NCBI GenBank assembly: GCA_037440765.1
Contig: JBBITL010000101.1
Coordinates: forward strand, 1-13,335
DNA from: DTKY01 sp037440765
Lineage (GTDB): Bacteria; Acidobacteriota; Terriglobia; Bryobacterales; Bryobacteraceae
Reading direction: 5' to 3'
Length of the DNA stretch: 13,335 nt
Both the position numbers and the translations under genes were made by a program. A model generated the notes under the pieces. The model did not search any database and was not told the DNA's origin. It saw only the letters and a list, made by a program, of their open reading frames with translations. Positions within the stretch are counted from its first letter, which is position 1. The number at the start of each line of letters is the position of its first letter. Below, in pieces: positions 1 through 7,356 of the stretch.

Positions 1-760
1 GCATGAAATGCTTGTAGCCGCCCTTCTCGGCCATGATGGGGTCCCACAGGATGTGGGTGACCTGGCGCTTCACCTGCCCGCCCTCGAAGTCGCTCAGGCG
101 CACACCCTGAGCCGTTATCACAGCGATGTCTCCATCGGCGAGAAAGAACACGTCCCTGGTGTGACTGAGCAGCGCCGGAACGTCGGAGGCCACGAAGTAC
201 TCGCCCTCGCCCAGCCCGATGACGGCCGGAGGCCCCATGCGCGCGGCCACGATCTTGCGCGGGTCCGAGCGCGAGATTGCCGCGATGGCGAACATTCCCC
301 GTAACTGGCGGGCCGCCACCCGCACGGCCTCCTCCAGGTTGCCCTGAAAGTGCTTCTCGATCAGGTGGGCGATTATTTCGGTGTCGGTCTCGGTTTGTAT
401 CCGGTGCCCCTCGTCCATGAGCTGCTGTTTCAGCGGGAGAAAGTTCTCGATGATGCCGTTGTGGACTACGACGACATCCCCGTGGCAGTCCCGGTGGGGG
501 TGCGCGTTCTCCTCGGTGGGGCGACCGTGCGTCGCCCAGCGGGTGTGGCCGATGCCGAACGTGCCGCTCGCCGGCTCCATGCGGATGGCCTCTTCCAGAT
601 TGCGCAGCTTACCTGAAGTCCGCCGCAGCACCAACTGGTCGCTGCCGTCCAGGACCGCTATTCCCGCCGAGTCGTAACCGCGGTACTCCAGCCGGCGCAG
701 ACCGTCCAGGATGATGGGTACTGCCTCCCGGCGGCCGACATAACCCACGATGCCGCACAT
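1..760 (-). CDS. glmS: Glutamine--fructose-6-phosphate aminotransferase (isomerizing), partial
   Basis: The enzyme converts fructose-6-phosphate and glutamine to glucosamine-6-phosphate in the cytoplasm, the first committed step towards peptidoglycan and lipid A amino sugars. Reading from ATG at 760, 253 codons are open to the window edge; the C-terminal SIS sugar-isomerase domains lie outside. The visible part is the N-terminal nucleophile glutaminase domain: it begins MCGIVGYVGR with nucleophile Cys2, followed by EYRGYDSAG (25-33), HTRWATHG (72-79, glutamine-binding Arg), VVHNGIIENF (98-107, oxyanion Asn/Gly) and ETDTEII (124-130). The last visible residues, GYKHFM (248-253), belong to the conserved linker to the isomerase part. 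A GGAG ribosome site lies just upstream, and the start is 12 bases after the purS stop, so the two genes are probably co-transcribed. Nothing in the visible domain looks broken. Confidence 0.97.
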   Translation of the reverse strand, partial: MCGIVGYVGRREAVPIILDGLRRLEYRGYDSAGIAVLDGSDQLVLRRTSGKLRNLEEAIRMEPASGTFGIGHTRWATHGRPTEENAHPHRDCHGDVVVVHNGIIENFLPLKQQLMDEGHRIQTETDTEIIAHLIEKHFQGNLEEAVRVAARQLRGMFAIAAISRSDPRKIVAARMGPPAVIGLGEGEYFVASDVPALLSHTRDVFFLADGDIAVITAQGVRLSDFEGGQVKRQVTHILWDPIMAEKGGYKHFM

Positions 761-772
761 AGTTAGCTCCAG

Positions 773-1018
773 TTAGTCCAGATACTCGACCCGGTACTCC
801 TCGATCACGGGATTGGCCAGCACATCCTGGGCGATCTGCACGATCTGGCTCCGCACCGCGGACGGATCTGCCTCCGGTTCGATTGAAAGTTCGAAGTACT
901 TGCCCTGCCGGACATCGGAGATGGTCTTGTACCCCAGACCGTTCAGGGCCGCCCGGATGGTCTTGCCCTGGGGGTCGAGAACGGTGGGCTTCAGAGAGAC
1001 ATAGACGCGTGCTCGCAT
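773..1018 (-). CDS. purS: Phosphoribosylformylglycinamidine synthase subunit PurS
   Basis: PurS is the small subunit that bridges PurQ (glutaminase) and the small form of PurL in the fourth step of purine synthesis (FGAR to FGAM). The 81-residue product starts MRARVYVSLKP, then VLDPQGKTIRAALNGLG (about 14-30) and SDVRQGKYFEL, the standard PurS pattern, at the family's normal length. The reading frame is open further upstream, to a TTG at 1039 and an ATG at 1030, but homologues start at the MRA-VYVSLKP strand, which favours ATG at 1018. No clear Shine-Dalgarno sequence precedes it; a TAGAAT hexamer ends 10 bases upstream, which would give an almost leaderless mRNA. purQ and purL are not in this window. 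purS precedes glmS and diverges from the walJ-like/purB pair. Confidence 0.95.
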   Translation of the reverse strand: MRARVYVSLKPTVLDPQGKTIRAALNGLGYKTISDVRQGKYFELSIEPEADPSAVRSQIVQIAQDVLANPVIEEYRVEYLD

Positions 1019-1113
1019 GAGTACTACCATTCTAGTCAATCCCGCCGCCGCGCCGCCGCCAGCTTGTTTCCCCGCGCGCTTTCCTGCTACAAGGGAGTTT
1101 CCGGGAGGCGATC
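1019..1113. promoter_or_regulatory. Divergent promoter region between purS-glmS and the MBL hydrolase-purB pair
   Basis: Only 95 bases separate the divergent starts. On the plus strand TTGTTT (1064-1069) and TACAAG (1088-1093), 18 bases apart and with an extended TGC before the -10, form a plausible sigma70 promoter; the ribosome site GGGAGG (1103-1108) follows. On the minus strand TAGAAT (1034-1029) is a -10 candidate immediately upstream of purS without a recognisable -35. A GCC/CCG-rich low-complexity run occupies about 1041-1060. The motifs are seen in the sequence; promoter activity is inferred. Confidence 0.4.
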
Positions 1114-1890
1114 ATCGTTAAGGTCTGTGTGCTTGCGAGCGGAAGCAGCGGCAACGCCACGCTGGTGGCGGCCGGGGGGACCCGCGTGCTGATCGACGCC
1201 GGCCTGAGCTTCCGGGAACTGTCCGGCCGGCTGGCCGCCATCGGGGAGGACCCCGCCGGGCTGGACGCGGTGCTCATAACGCACGAGCACACCGACCACA
1301 TCTCCGGCCTGCCCGTGCTGCTTCGAAAGCTGGAGTACAGGCTTCCGGTCTACATGACGCGCCTGACCGCCCAGGCGTTCGCCTGGGAGGACCGCGCGCC
1401 GCGCGTCGAAGCTTTCCAGGCCGGCTGCCGGTTCGCGGTTGGAGACCTGGAGGTGGACAGCTTCACCATACCCCACGATGCCGTCGACCCGGTGGGCTTC
1501 GCCTTCCGCGCCGAGGGCGTGAAGGTGGCCTCGGTCACCGACCTGGGCTACATGCCGGATTCGGTCAAGCACCACCTGCGCGGCTCGCAGTTGCTGATCC
1601 TGGAGTCCAACCACGACCTGGAGATGCTCAAGGTCGGGCCGTATCCCTGGCAAGTGAAGCAGCGCGTGATGGGACGCCGGGGACACCTGTCCAACGACGT
1701 GGTTTCGGATTTCATCCAGGCGGACATGGACCCGGCGACCGGCACCCTGGTGCTGGGCCACATCAGCGAGAACAACAATCACCCCGAACTGGTCCGGCTG
1801 GTGGCCGGCCAGGCTCTGGCGGCCCGCGCGATCGCCACCCGCCTGGTGGTCGCCGAGCCGCGCAAGCAGACCGAGGTTTTCGTACTATGA
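1114..1890 (+). CDS. MBL-fold metallohydrolase, WalJ/YycJ type
   Basis: This is a cytoplasmic metallo-beta-lactamase-fold hydrolase of about 258 residues. The frame shows the family's first strand and loop (VCVLASGSSGNATLV), the metal-binding motif HEHTDH at nucleotides 1282-1299 (THEHTDHISGLP), a later GHLSND motif near 1681 and LVLGHISENNNHPE near 1750-1790, the usual second half of the di-metal site. The family includes Bacillus YycJ/WalJ, associated with DNA exonuclease or repair activity; the role here is not shown by the sequence. The start is odd: the first ordinary start codon, GTG at 1129, would remove part of the first strand and lies 20 bases from the good ribosome site GGGAGG (1103-1108). 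ATC at 1114 is correctly spaced and gives the normal N-terminus, so I annotate that; the conservative start is 1129. The stop overlaps purB (ATGA). Confidence 0.88.
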   Translation: MVKVCVLASGSSGNATLVAAGGTRVLIDAGLSFRELSGRLAAIGEDPAGLDAVLITHEHTDHISGLPVLLRKLEYRLPVYMTRLTAQAFAWEDRAPRVEAFQAGCRFAVGDLEVDSFTIPHDAVDPVGFAFRAEGVKVASVTDLGYMPDSVKHHLRGSQLLILESNHDLEMLKVGPYPWQVKQRVMGRRGHLSNDVVSDFIQADMDPATGTLVLGHISENNNHPELVRLVAGQALAARAIATRLVVAEPRKQTEVFVL

Positions 1891-3200
1891 TCAGCCGATA
1901 CACGCGCCCCGAGATGGGCCGCGTCTGGAGCGACGAGAACCGTTTCCAGGCGTGGCTGGAAGTGGAGCTCGCCGCCAGCGAGGCTCTGGCCGATGTGGGC
2001 GAGGTCCCCCGGGAGGCTGCCGCCCTGTTGCGCCGGCACGCCAGTATCCGCGTGGCCCGTATCCACGAGATCGAACGCGAGGTCAGGCACGACGTCATCG
2101 CGTTCACCACGGCGGTGGCTGAGAGTATGGCCGCCGCGGGGCACGCCGAGGCGTCGCGCTGGCTGCACTACGGCCTCACTTCCAACGACGTGGTAGATAC
2201 CGCACAGGGCCTGCTGGTGAAGCAGGCTTCCGGACTGCTGGCCGCGGGGATGCGCAAGCTCATGGATGTGCTCCGCAAGCGCGCCTTCGAGTTCAAGCAC
2301 ACGGTCCAGGTCGGCCGCACTCACGGCGTCCACGCCGAGCCCATCACCTTCGGACTGAAACTGGCCATCTGGTACGACGACGCCCGCAGCGGTCTGGCCC
2401 GTCTGGAGGCCGCCGCCGCCGGCATGGCCGTGGGTAAGATGTCCGGAGCGGTGGGAACGTTCGGCCATATCAGCCCCAAGGTCGAGGAGGCGATCTGCGC
2501 CCGGCTGGGGCTGGCGGCCGCGCCCATCAGCAGCCAGGTGGTCTCGCGCGAGCGCCACGCGGCTTACGTCTGCGCCCTGGCCCTGGCGGCGGCCACGCTC
2601 GAGAAGATCGCGTTGGAGGTCCGCCACCTTCAGCGCACCGAGGTCCGCGAGGCGCAGGAGCCGTTCGCCAGGGGGCAGAAGGGGAGCTCGGCCATGCCCC
2701 ACAAGCGCAACCCGGTGACCAGCGAGCAGATCTGCGGGCTGGCGCGCGTCATACGGGCAAACGCCCAGGCGGCCTTCGAGAACATCGCCTTGTGGCACGA
2801 GCGCGACATCTCTCATTCCTCGGTGGAGCGCGTGATCCTGCCCGATTCGGCCATCCTGCTCGACTATCTGCTCGACCGGACCACCTGGCTGGTCGAACAG
2901 ATGCCCGTGTTCGCCGGCCGCATGCGCCGGAACCTGGATTTGACCAGGGGCCTCATCTTCTCCGGGCAACTGCTGCTGGATTTGGCGGCTGCGGGGATGC
3001 TGCGCGAGGAGGCGTACAAAGTCGTGCAGCAGCACGCCATGAAGGCTTTCGAGGAGGAGGGCGATTTTCGCGCGGCCATCGAGACCGACCCGGCGATCCG
3101 CGCCGTCCTCGGCCCCGACGAGATCGCCCGCAGCTTCTCTCTGGACCGCCAGTTGGCGAACGTGGACCGCATCTTCGAGCGCGTATTCGGGGACGGTTAG
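1887..3200 (+). CDS. purB: Adenylosuccinate lyase
   Basis: The enzyme cleaves SAICAR to AICAR and adenylosuccinate to AMP, each with release of fumarate, so it acts twice in purine synthesis. The 437-residue product matches the Bacillus-type enzyme along its length: MISRYTRPEM start, RHDV with catalytic-site His68, LHYGLTSNDVVDT with substrate-binding His94, GRTHGVHAEP with His146 (proposed general acid/base), KMSGAVGTFG, and the fumarase/aspartase superfamily signature GSSAMPHKRNP (266-276) on the flexible catalytic loop. It ends NVDRIFERVFGDG, as homologues do. The ATG overlaps the TGA of the upstream hydrolase as ATGA, which indicates translational coupling and fixes the start. No defect is visible. 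Downstream lies a hairpin-rich non-coding stretch and then a convergent operon. Confidence 0.98.
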   Translation: MISRYTRPEMGRVWSDENRFQAWLEVELAASEALADVGEVPREAAALLRRHASIRVARIHEIEREVRHDVIAFTTAVAESMAAAGHAEASRWLHYGLTSNDVVDTAQGLLVKQASGLLAAGMRKLMDVLRKRAFEFKHTVQVGRTHGVHAEPITFGLKLAIWYDDARSGLARLEAAAAGMAVGKMSGAVGTFGHISPKVEEAICARLGLAAAPISSQVVSRERHAAYVCALALAAATLEKIALEVRHLQRTEVREAQEPFARGQKGSSAMPHKRNPVTSEQICGLARVIRANAQAAFENIALWHERDISHSSVERVILPDSAILLDYLLDRTTWLVEQMPVFAGRMRRNLDLTRGLIFSGQLLLDLAAAGMLREEAYKVVQQHAMKAFEEEGDFRAAIETDPAIRAVLGPDEIARSFSLDRQLANVDRIFERVFGDG

Positions 3201-3384
3201 CAGCGAAAGGCCAGGAGGCCCGTCGCACACAGACTTCACCTGGGGCAGTCCCCTGGCCTGCCGGGGCCGTCCTTAGCCCCCGTTTCTCACACGCTGCCCG
3301 GGGGCGGGCCGGACGAACGCATCGGGGCGGCCTGCCAGCGCCCCGAGTCAGAAGCGCGCTGAACAAATGCGCCCGCTTGCCGAC

Positions 3385-3428
3385 GAGTGTGCGTGAAAAG
3401 TCGCCGGGGCAGGTTTTCACACGCACTC
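3385..3428. terminator. Long imperfect inverted repeat, possible bidirectional terminator or operator
   Basis: GAGTGTGCGTGAAAA (3385-3399) pairs with TTTTCACACGCACTC (3414-3428) around a 14-base loop: 15 positions with one G-U and one C-A. The A/T runs sit next to the loop instead of after the stem, so this is not a standard intrinsic terminator. Its position between convergent genes fits termination; the symmetry would also suit a protein-binding site. Confidence 0.4.
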
Positions 3429-3465
3429 TGACGGGCGCGGTGTTGTGCTTTCGAGGTGTTGCACA

Positions 3466-3490
3466 GAGCCGCGACCGTGAGGGAGCGGGC
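3466..3490 (+). repeat. Dispersed intergenic repeat, copy 1
   Basis: This 25-base element matches copy 2 at 8510-8534 at 22 positions, in the same orientation; the shared core is GAGCCGCGACCGT. It can form a short imperfect stem (CCGC with GCGG). It lies 18 bases past the stop of the fused permease gene. I recall this motif as frequent in Solibacter-like genomes, but cannot verify that here. Confidence 0.6.
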
Positions 3491-3508
3491 TTGCAGGCCC
3501 TCGGACTT

Positions 3509-5299
3509 CTAGCGGGAGAGCAGGTACGGCACGTACGTTATCACCAGCACCGCCGCCAGCAGCATCAGGCAGTAGGGCACAGTGGCGGCAAAGGCCTCAA
3601 CCAGCGGCTTCTTGAACCGGAACGACGACAGGAACAGGTTCGCTCCCACCGGCGGCGTCAGATAACCGAGCTCCAGGTTGGCCAGGAAGATGATCCCCAG
3701 ATGCACCGGGTCGATCCCGTAGGCCAGCCCCATGGGCGTGATCAGCGGCACAATGACCAGGATCGCCGAATAGATGTCCATGGCCATGCCCACCAGGATC
3801 AGGAATCCGTTCAGCACCAGCAGGAACAGCAGCGGCGATTCGATGTGCAGCCGGACCCACTGCAACGCCAGAGTCGGGATCTGCGCGTGAATCAGGAAAT
3901 TGGTGAAGCCCAGGGCCGCTCCCAGGATGATGAGGAAACCACCGGCCAGCGTGGAGCACTCCACCGCGATGCGCGGCAGGTCCCTGCGTATGCTCAGGTC
4001 CTTGTAGACGAAGCACTCCACCACGAAGGCGTAGAGCACCGTCAGCGCGGCCGCCTCCACCAGCGTGGCGAACCCGCCGAACAGTCCCGCCAGCACCACG
4101 ACCGGCAGCAGCAGCTCCCACTTCGCCTCCCACAGCGCCGAGGCCAGTTCCCGCCCCTGGAAGGGCGTCCTTTCCGCTCCCGCCGACCAGCCCGCCCAGG
4201 CCCCATAGCCGGCCACCACCGCCACCAGCAGGAGTCCCGGCAGCAGGCCGGAGATGAAGAGCCGGTCGATGGGCGTCTGCGCGTAAATGCCGTACATGAT
4301 CACCGGCAGGCTCGGCGGGAACAGCAGGCCGATCGAGCCTGAGACCGTCACCAGTCCCAAGGCGGCCTTCTCCGGATACTTGGCCTTGAGCAGAATGGGC
4401 AGCAGCAGTCCTCCCATGGACAGGATCGTGACTCCGGAGGCGCCGGTGAACGGGGTGAAGAACGCCAGCACGAGCACGGTGACGATGGCCAGGCCGCCGG
4501 GCATCCACCCCACCAGCGCCGTGAAGGTCCGCATGAGGCGCTTGCTCGCCCCGCCCTCTGAGAAAATGTAGCCGCCCAGCGTGAACAGTGGAATGGCCGG
4601 CAGCATGGGCGAGGCGCTCAGGCGATAGGTCTCGGCCGGAACGGCCGCCACCGGAACCCCATTCCCCCAGAAGAACAGCAGGGCGGCTCCGCCCAGGGCG
4701 GCGAAGATCGGCATGCCCAGCGCCATCGCGCAGAGGATCAGGATGCTGCCGGGCAGGACGGCCGAGGGGATCGCCGCGTCCTTGTACAACGCCAGCAGCG
4801 CAGGCAGCAGGAGCCCGGCCGCGCACAGCAGCCGTCCGCGCCAGCTCGCGGACGCCCGCCAGATCATTCGCGCGGCGACCAGCGCGAATCCCGCCGGCAT
4901 GATGCTGAGAGCCACCCAGTCCGGGATTCCCCAGCCGATGGTTCCCCCGGCCTCGCGCTGCACCGCCACCAGGTCGTAGCTTGCCAGCGCCAGGCACGCG
5001 GCCACGCCCGCGCCCAGCGCGTTGGTGATCACCCGGAGGCGCGAACGCCACGGCTCCGGGAGGAAGGTCCCGGTAGAGAGCGCCAGCAGGCGGTCTGAAG
5101 AAGCCGCCAGCGCCGCGCCCAGGAACGTGATCCACAGGGTGAGGTGCTGCACGACGGGGATCGAGCCCGGAATCCCGCCGCCCGCCAGCCTGCGGCCCGC
5201 GATCTCTATCAGCGGCAGCGCCGCCATCAGCGCCAGCATCCCGACGGAGACCCAGCGCTCGGAGGCCCGCAACGCGCCGCCCAGGCTGAGCGGGCGCAT
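3509..5299 (-). CDS. TRAP transporter permease, fused DctQ-DctM
   Basis: This is the membrane part of a tripartite ATP-independent periplasmic transporter, driving secondary transport coupled to an ion gradient. The 596-residue protein joins both subunits. Residues about 10-150 form the small DctQ part with four hydrophobic segments and the family's W-ITFLGAA...A...D motif (56-69). A linking hydrophobic segment (157-171) leads to the DctM part from about 184, with LPAIPLFTLGGYIFSEGG (233-250), FTPFTGASGV (281-290) and GSIGLLFPPSLPVIMYG (321-337), the typical DctM signature, then repeated membrane segments to the C-terminus (YLLSR). Fusions of this kind are known in TRAP systems. ATG at 5299 overlaps the TGA of the binding-protein gene (TGATG), so I prefer it to the GTG one codon upstream. 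The substrate cannot be told from the permease. Confidence 0.93.
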   Translation of the reverse strand: MRPLSLGGALRASERWVSVGMLALMAALPLIEIAGRRLAGGGIPGSIPVVQHLTLWITFLGAALAASSDRLLALSTGTFLPEPWRSRLRVITNALGAGVAACLALASYDLVAVQREAGGTIGWGIPDWVALSIMPAGFALVAARMIWRASASWRGRLLCAAGLLLPALLALYKDAAIPSAVLPGSILILCAMALGMPIFAALGGAALLFFWGNGVPVAAVPAETYRLSASPMLPAIPLFTLGGYIFSEGGASKRLMRTFTALVGWMPGGLAIVTVLVLAFFTPFTGASGVTILSMGGLLLPILLKAKYPEKAALGLVTVSGSIGLLFPPSLPVIMYGIYAQTPIDRLFISGLLPGLLLVAVVAGYGAWAGWSAGAERTPFQGRELASALWEAKWELLLPVVVLAGLFGGFATLVEAAALTVLYAFVVECFVYKDLSIRRDLPRIAVECSTLAGGFLIILGAALGFTNFLIHAQIPTLALQWVRLHIESPLLFLLVLNGFLILVGMAMDIYSAILVIVPLITPMGLAYGIDPVHLGIIFLANLELGYLTPPVGANLFLSSFRFKKPLVEAFAATVPYCLMLLAAVLVITYVPYLLSR

Positions 5300-6303
5300 C
5301 ACCTGGCGCCCGCTCTGCGCCTGGCGACGAACTCCCTGTGCAACTGCATCACCTCGTCAAACAGCTCCTCCGACATGGTGCGTCCCCGCAGCTTCGGATA
5401 GGCAGCCTCGGCCTCCTTGCGCCAGAGCGCCATCTCGGCCTCGGTCAGCCTGACCACGTTCAGCTTCCGCTTCTGCATCTCCACGATGGCGTCGTCGCCC
5501 ATCCTGCGGATGTCAGCCCGGGCGCGCAGGGCAGCCTCGCCGGCGGCCTGGCGGAACGCCGTTCTCAGGTCGGCGGGGATGCGCTGCCACGCCCTGCTGC
5601 TGATCACAGTGGCCCCGGCCAGCGGTGCCCACTTGAAGTCGATCATGTTGGGAGCAGCGGCGAAGGACTGGTCGAGCAGGGCGAACAGCGGGGGCACGTC
5701 AAAGGCCTGGATGAGGTTGGTCTGCAACGAGGGCAGCAGGTCGGTGACGGCCAGGGGGACCACCTGAAGGCCGAAGTCCCTGTACAGTCTCTCGCCCTCC
5801 GGATCGCCCGCCGCGGTGTAGAGCTTCAGCCTCCGGATGTCGTCCGGGGTCCGGGCCGGGGTCTTGGTGAAGAAGTGGACCCAGCCCACGTCGCTCCACT
5901 GCAACACCACGAATCCCCGCTTCTCGAGCATGGCCTCCAGCTTGGGCGCGACCCGCTCGCGGATGTAATCGAACTCCTCGTAGGAGTCGATCAGCATGGG
6001 GATCTGGAGGCAGGCAACCGCAGGCTCGATGTGAACCATGGCGGCAGCCGAGAGCCCCGCCGCCTGAAGCTGGCCGATGCGTACTTTCAGGATCATGGCG
6101 CTCTCGTCGCCCTGCGTGCCGCTCGGGTAGATCCGCATGGTGACCTTGCCGCCGGACAGTCTGGCCCAGTCCTCGCGGGTCTTCTGGAGGATCTGGTGCC
6201 ACGGGGAGCCCTCCGGGGCGGCCGTGCCCACGTTGATGACCATCTGCTGCGCCCAGCCCGGCAGACACAGGCAGAAGAACAAGGCCGGAAACAGAGCTCT
6301 CAT
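5299..6303 (-). CDS. TRAP transporter substrate-binding protein, DctP family (TPAT P component)
   Basis: This periplasmic binding protein delivers the ligand to the fused permease encoded next. From ATG at 6303 the product has 334 residues, with a Sec signal peptide (MRALFPALFFCLCLPGWAQQ) that supports this start over longer readings. DctP-family marks are VGTAAPEGSPWHQILQ (25-40), SGGKVTMRIYPSGTQGDE (50-67), IGQLQAAGLSA (76-86) and TPDDIRRLKLY (152-162). The conserved arginine that clamps substrate carboxylates normally follows the LK(I/V) pair; here the matching residue appears to be Tyr162, and the following stretch (TAAGDPEGERLYRDFGLQ) resembles the TatT-associated subgroup. The start overlaps the stop of the TatT-like gene (ATGA) and the stop overlaps the permease start, showing one translationally coupled operon. 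The ligand is unknown. Confidence 0.92.
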   Translation of the reverse strand: MRALFPALFFCLCLPGWAQQMVINVGTAAPEGSPWHQILQKTREDWARLSGGKVTMRIYPSGTQGDESAMILKVRIGQLQAAGLSAAAMVHIEPAVACLQIPMLIDSYEEFDYIRERVAPKLEAMLEKRGFVVLQWSDVGWVHFFTKTPARTPDDIRRLKLYTAAGDPEGERLYRDFGLQVVPLAVTDLLPSLQTNLIQAFDVPPLFALLDQSFAAAPNMIDFKWAPLAGATVISSRAWQRIPADLRTAFRQAAGEAALRARADIRRMGDDAIVEMQKRKLNVVRLTEAEMALWRKEAEAAYPKLRGRTMSEELFDEVMQLHREFVARRRAGAR

Positions 6304-7235
6304 TTCGCGTTCTCTTCCATGACTCCGGGAGCCAGTATCAAGTCGTCGATGCGCTCGAGCAGCCACCCGGCGCGGCCGTACGCCACCAGGTTGGGGAGGC
6401 GCGACGGCTCATACTCGTAGGGATCCATCGCCAGCGCCTTCTCCAGCATGGAGCGGAACACAACGGGATCCTGCTTCGGCACGGCGACGGCCTCCGCATA
6501 GGAGACGAAAAGCCCGGCGTGCTTGCCCTTGGACAATTCCAGGGCGCGCTTGTAGTGCTTCTCGATGGCGGCGTAATCCGGCGTGCCGGGCTTGGCGCCG
6601 GCGAAGGTGACGGCGAACTCGTGCAGGCTGCCCTGCTGCCAGGACTCGTCCAGTTCCAGCGCCCGCCCGATCAGGGCCTCGACTTCGGGGAGCCGCGCCA
6701 GCATGGAGGCGTCCCCCTTGGAAACCGAAATGGCCAGCCCCAGCGCCGCCGCGTTCCAGTACAACATGGGCACGTCCTTCTTGTTCCTGACCATCGCCAG
6801 TGCGCCCTTCGGATCGGTAATCATCTGGCCAGTGATGCCGGCCCGGACAACCTCCAAGCCGCGATAGCCGTAACGATGCCCCCTCAGGAACAGGCGCCGG
6901 GCCCGGGTGCGCATCCTGGAGGCGGCGTCGATGTCGGTGTCGGCCAGCCGGTCGGCATCTTCCTTCACGAACAGGTACGAGTATGTGGTGAACCCCTGGC
7001 AGGCCGTCAGCAGCAGGCCCTTGTGGCGGGGCGACTCGGCCAGCAGGCTTTCGACCAGCTTCAGGCCGAAGGGCAGGGCGCTGCCCACCAGCTCGACGTC
7101 CTCGTCGCTTTCGTAGGAGGATCCGCCTGAAGCCAGAGCGTCCCCCACCCGGTTCACGGCGAACCGGCGCACGCTGCAGCCGGCCGTCAGCAGAGCAGCC
7201 AGCAGGACTGGAAGGGCCCGATTGAGGATAGCCAC
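6300..7235 (-). CDS. TatT-like TRAP-associated lipoprotein
   Basis: TatT proteins are periplasmic lipoproteins with TPR-like helical repeats that bind the DctP-type protein of the same transporter, first characterised in Treponema pallidum TPATs. The product has 311 residues from GTG at 7235. The N-terminus VAILNRALPVLLAALLTAGC is a lipoprotein signal with lipobox LTAGC and lipid-modified Cys20. The rest is alpha-helical, with the family's features: ESLLAESPRHKGLLLTACQGFTTY early, a W-centred helix (YWNAAALGLAISVSKGD), LIGRALELDESWQQGSLHEF, and a TPR-like HYKRALELSKGKHAGLFVSYAEA. The frame is open further upstream to 7367, but that would bury the lipobox and run through the divergent promoter. 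No strong ribosome site precedes the GTG. Identification rests on pattern and on co-location with the P and QM genes. Confidence 0.85.
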   Translation of the reverse strand: MAILNRALPVLLAALLTAGCSVRRFAVNRVGDALASGGSSYESDEDVELVGSALPFGLKLVESLLAESPRHKGLLLTACQGFTTYSYLFVKEDADRLADTDIDAASRMRTRARRLFLRGHRYGYRGLEVVRAGITGQMITDPKGALAMVRNKKDVPMLYWNAAALGLAISVSKGDASMLARLPEVEALIGRALELDESWQQGSLHEFAVTFAGAKPGTPDYAAIEKHYKRALELSKGKHAGLFVSYAEAVAVPKQDPVVFRSMLEKALAMDPYEYEPSRLPNLVAYGRAGWLLERIDDLILAPGVMEENAK

Positions 7236-7257
7236 GTCTGTACCGCTCGAACCTGAC

Positions 7258-7297
7258 AGTATAGTGGATCGTACGCGGCAGGCGGTTGGGCTATACT
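7258..7297. promoter_or_regulatory. Interleaved divergent promoters for the TPAT operon and the DUF362 gene
   Basis: A perfect 7-base inverted repeat, AGTATAG (7258-7264) and CTATACT (7291-7297), places a TATACT -10 hexamer facing each gene: minus strand 7263-7258 towards the GTG at 7235, plus strand 7292-7297 towards the ATG at 7357. Their -35 positions would fall between the two arms; neither matches TTGACA. The same symmetry could be an operator for a regulator controlling both units. Confidence 0.5.
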
Positions 7298-7356
7298 CTG
7301 TGGCAGGCGCCGCTGGTGGCGCGCGGATCTCAGCACGCAGGAGGCAAGGAGGGGTT

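Larger units (their letters stand above)
3201..3508. other. Convergent intergenic region with several hairpins
   Basis: These 308 bases separate the ends of purB and the transporter operon and hold no supportable gene. Inverted repeats seen are AGGCCAGG (3208-3215) with CCTGGCCT (3252-3259), a short GGGG-CAGT-CCCC hairpin (3242-3253), TCGGGGCG (3322-3329) with CGCCCCGA (3339-3346), and the long one at 3385-3428 listed separately. A copy of the dispersed repeat is at 3466-3490. The run GTTTCTCACACGC near 3281-3293 resembles the right arm of the long inverted repeat (GTTTTCACACGC). The likely role is transcription termination for one or both converging units, but no clear U-tract follows the stems. 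Confidence 0.55.

Noticed and set aside
761..772. glmS ribozyme upstream of glmS
   Set aside because: Only 12 bases separate purS and glmS, far too short for that ribozyme, which is mainly known from Firmicutes.
1779..3239. Antisense open frame of 486 codons opposite purB
   Set aside because: purB is unambiguous on the other strand; the antisense product has no recognisable pattern and no ribosome site.
2792..4342. Plus-strand open frame of 516 codons across the purB end, intergenic region and permease
   Set aside because: It spans two real genes in the wrong frame or strand and has a low-complexity Gln/Arg-rich composition.
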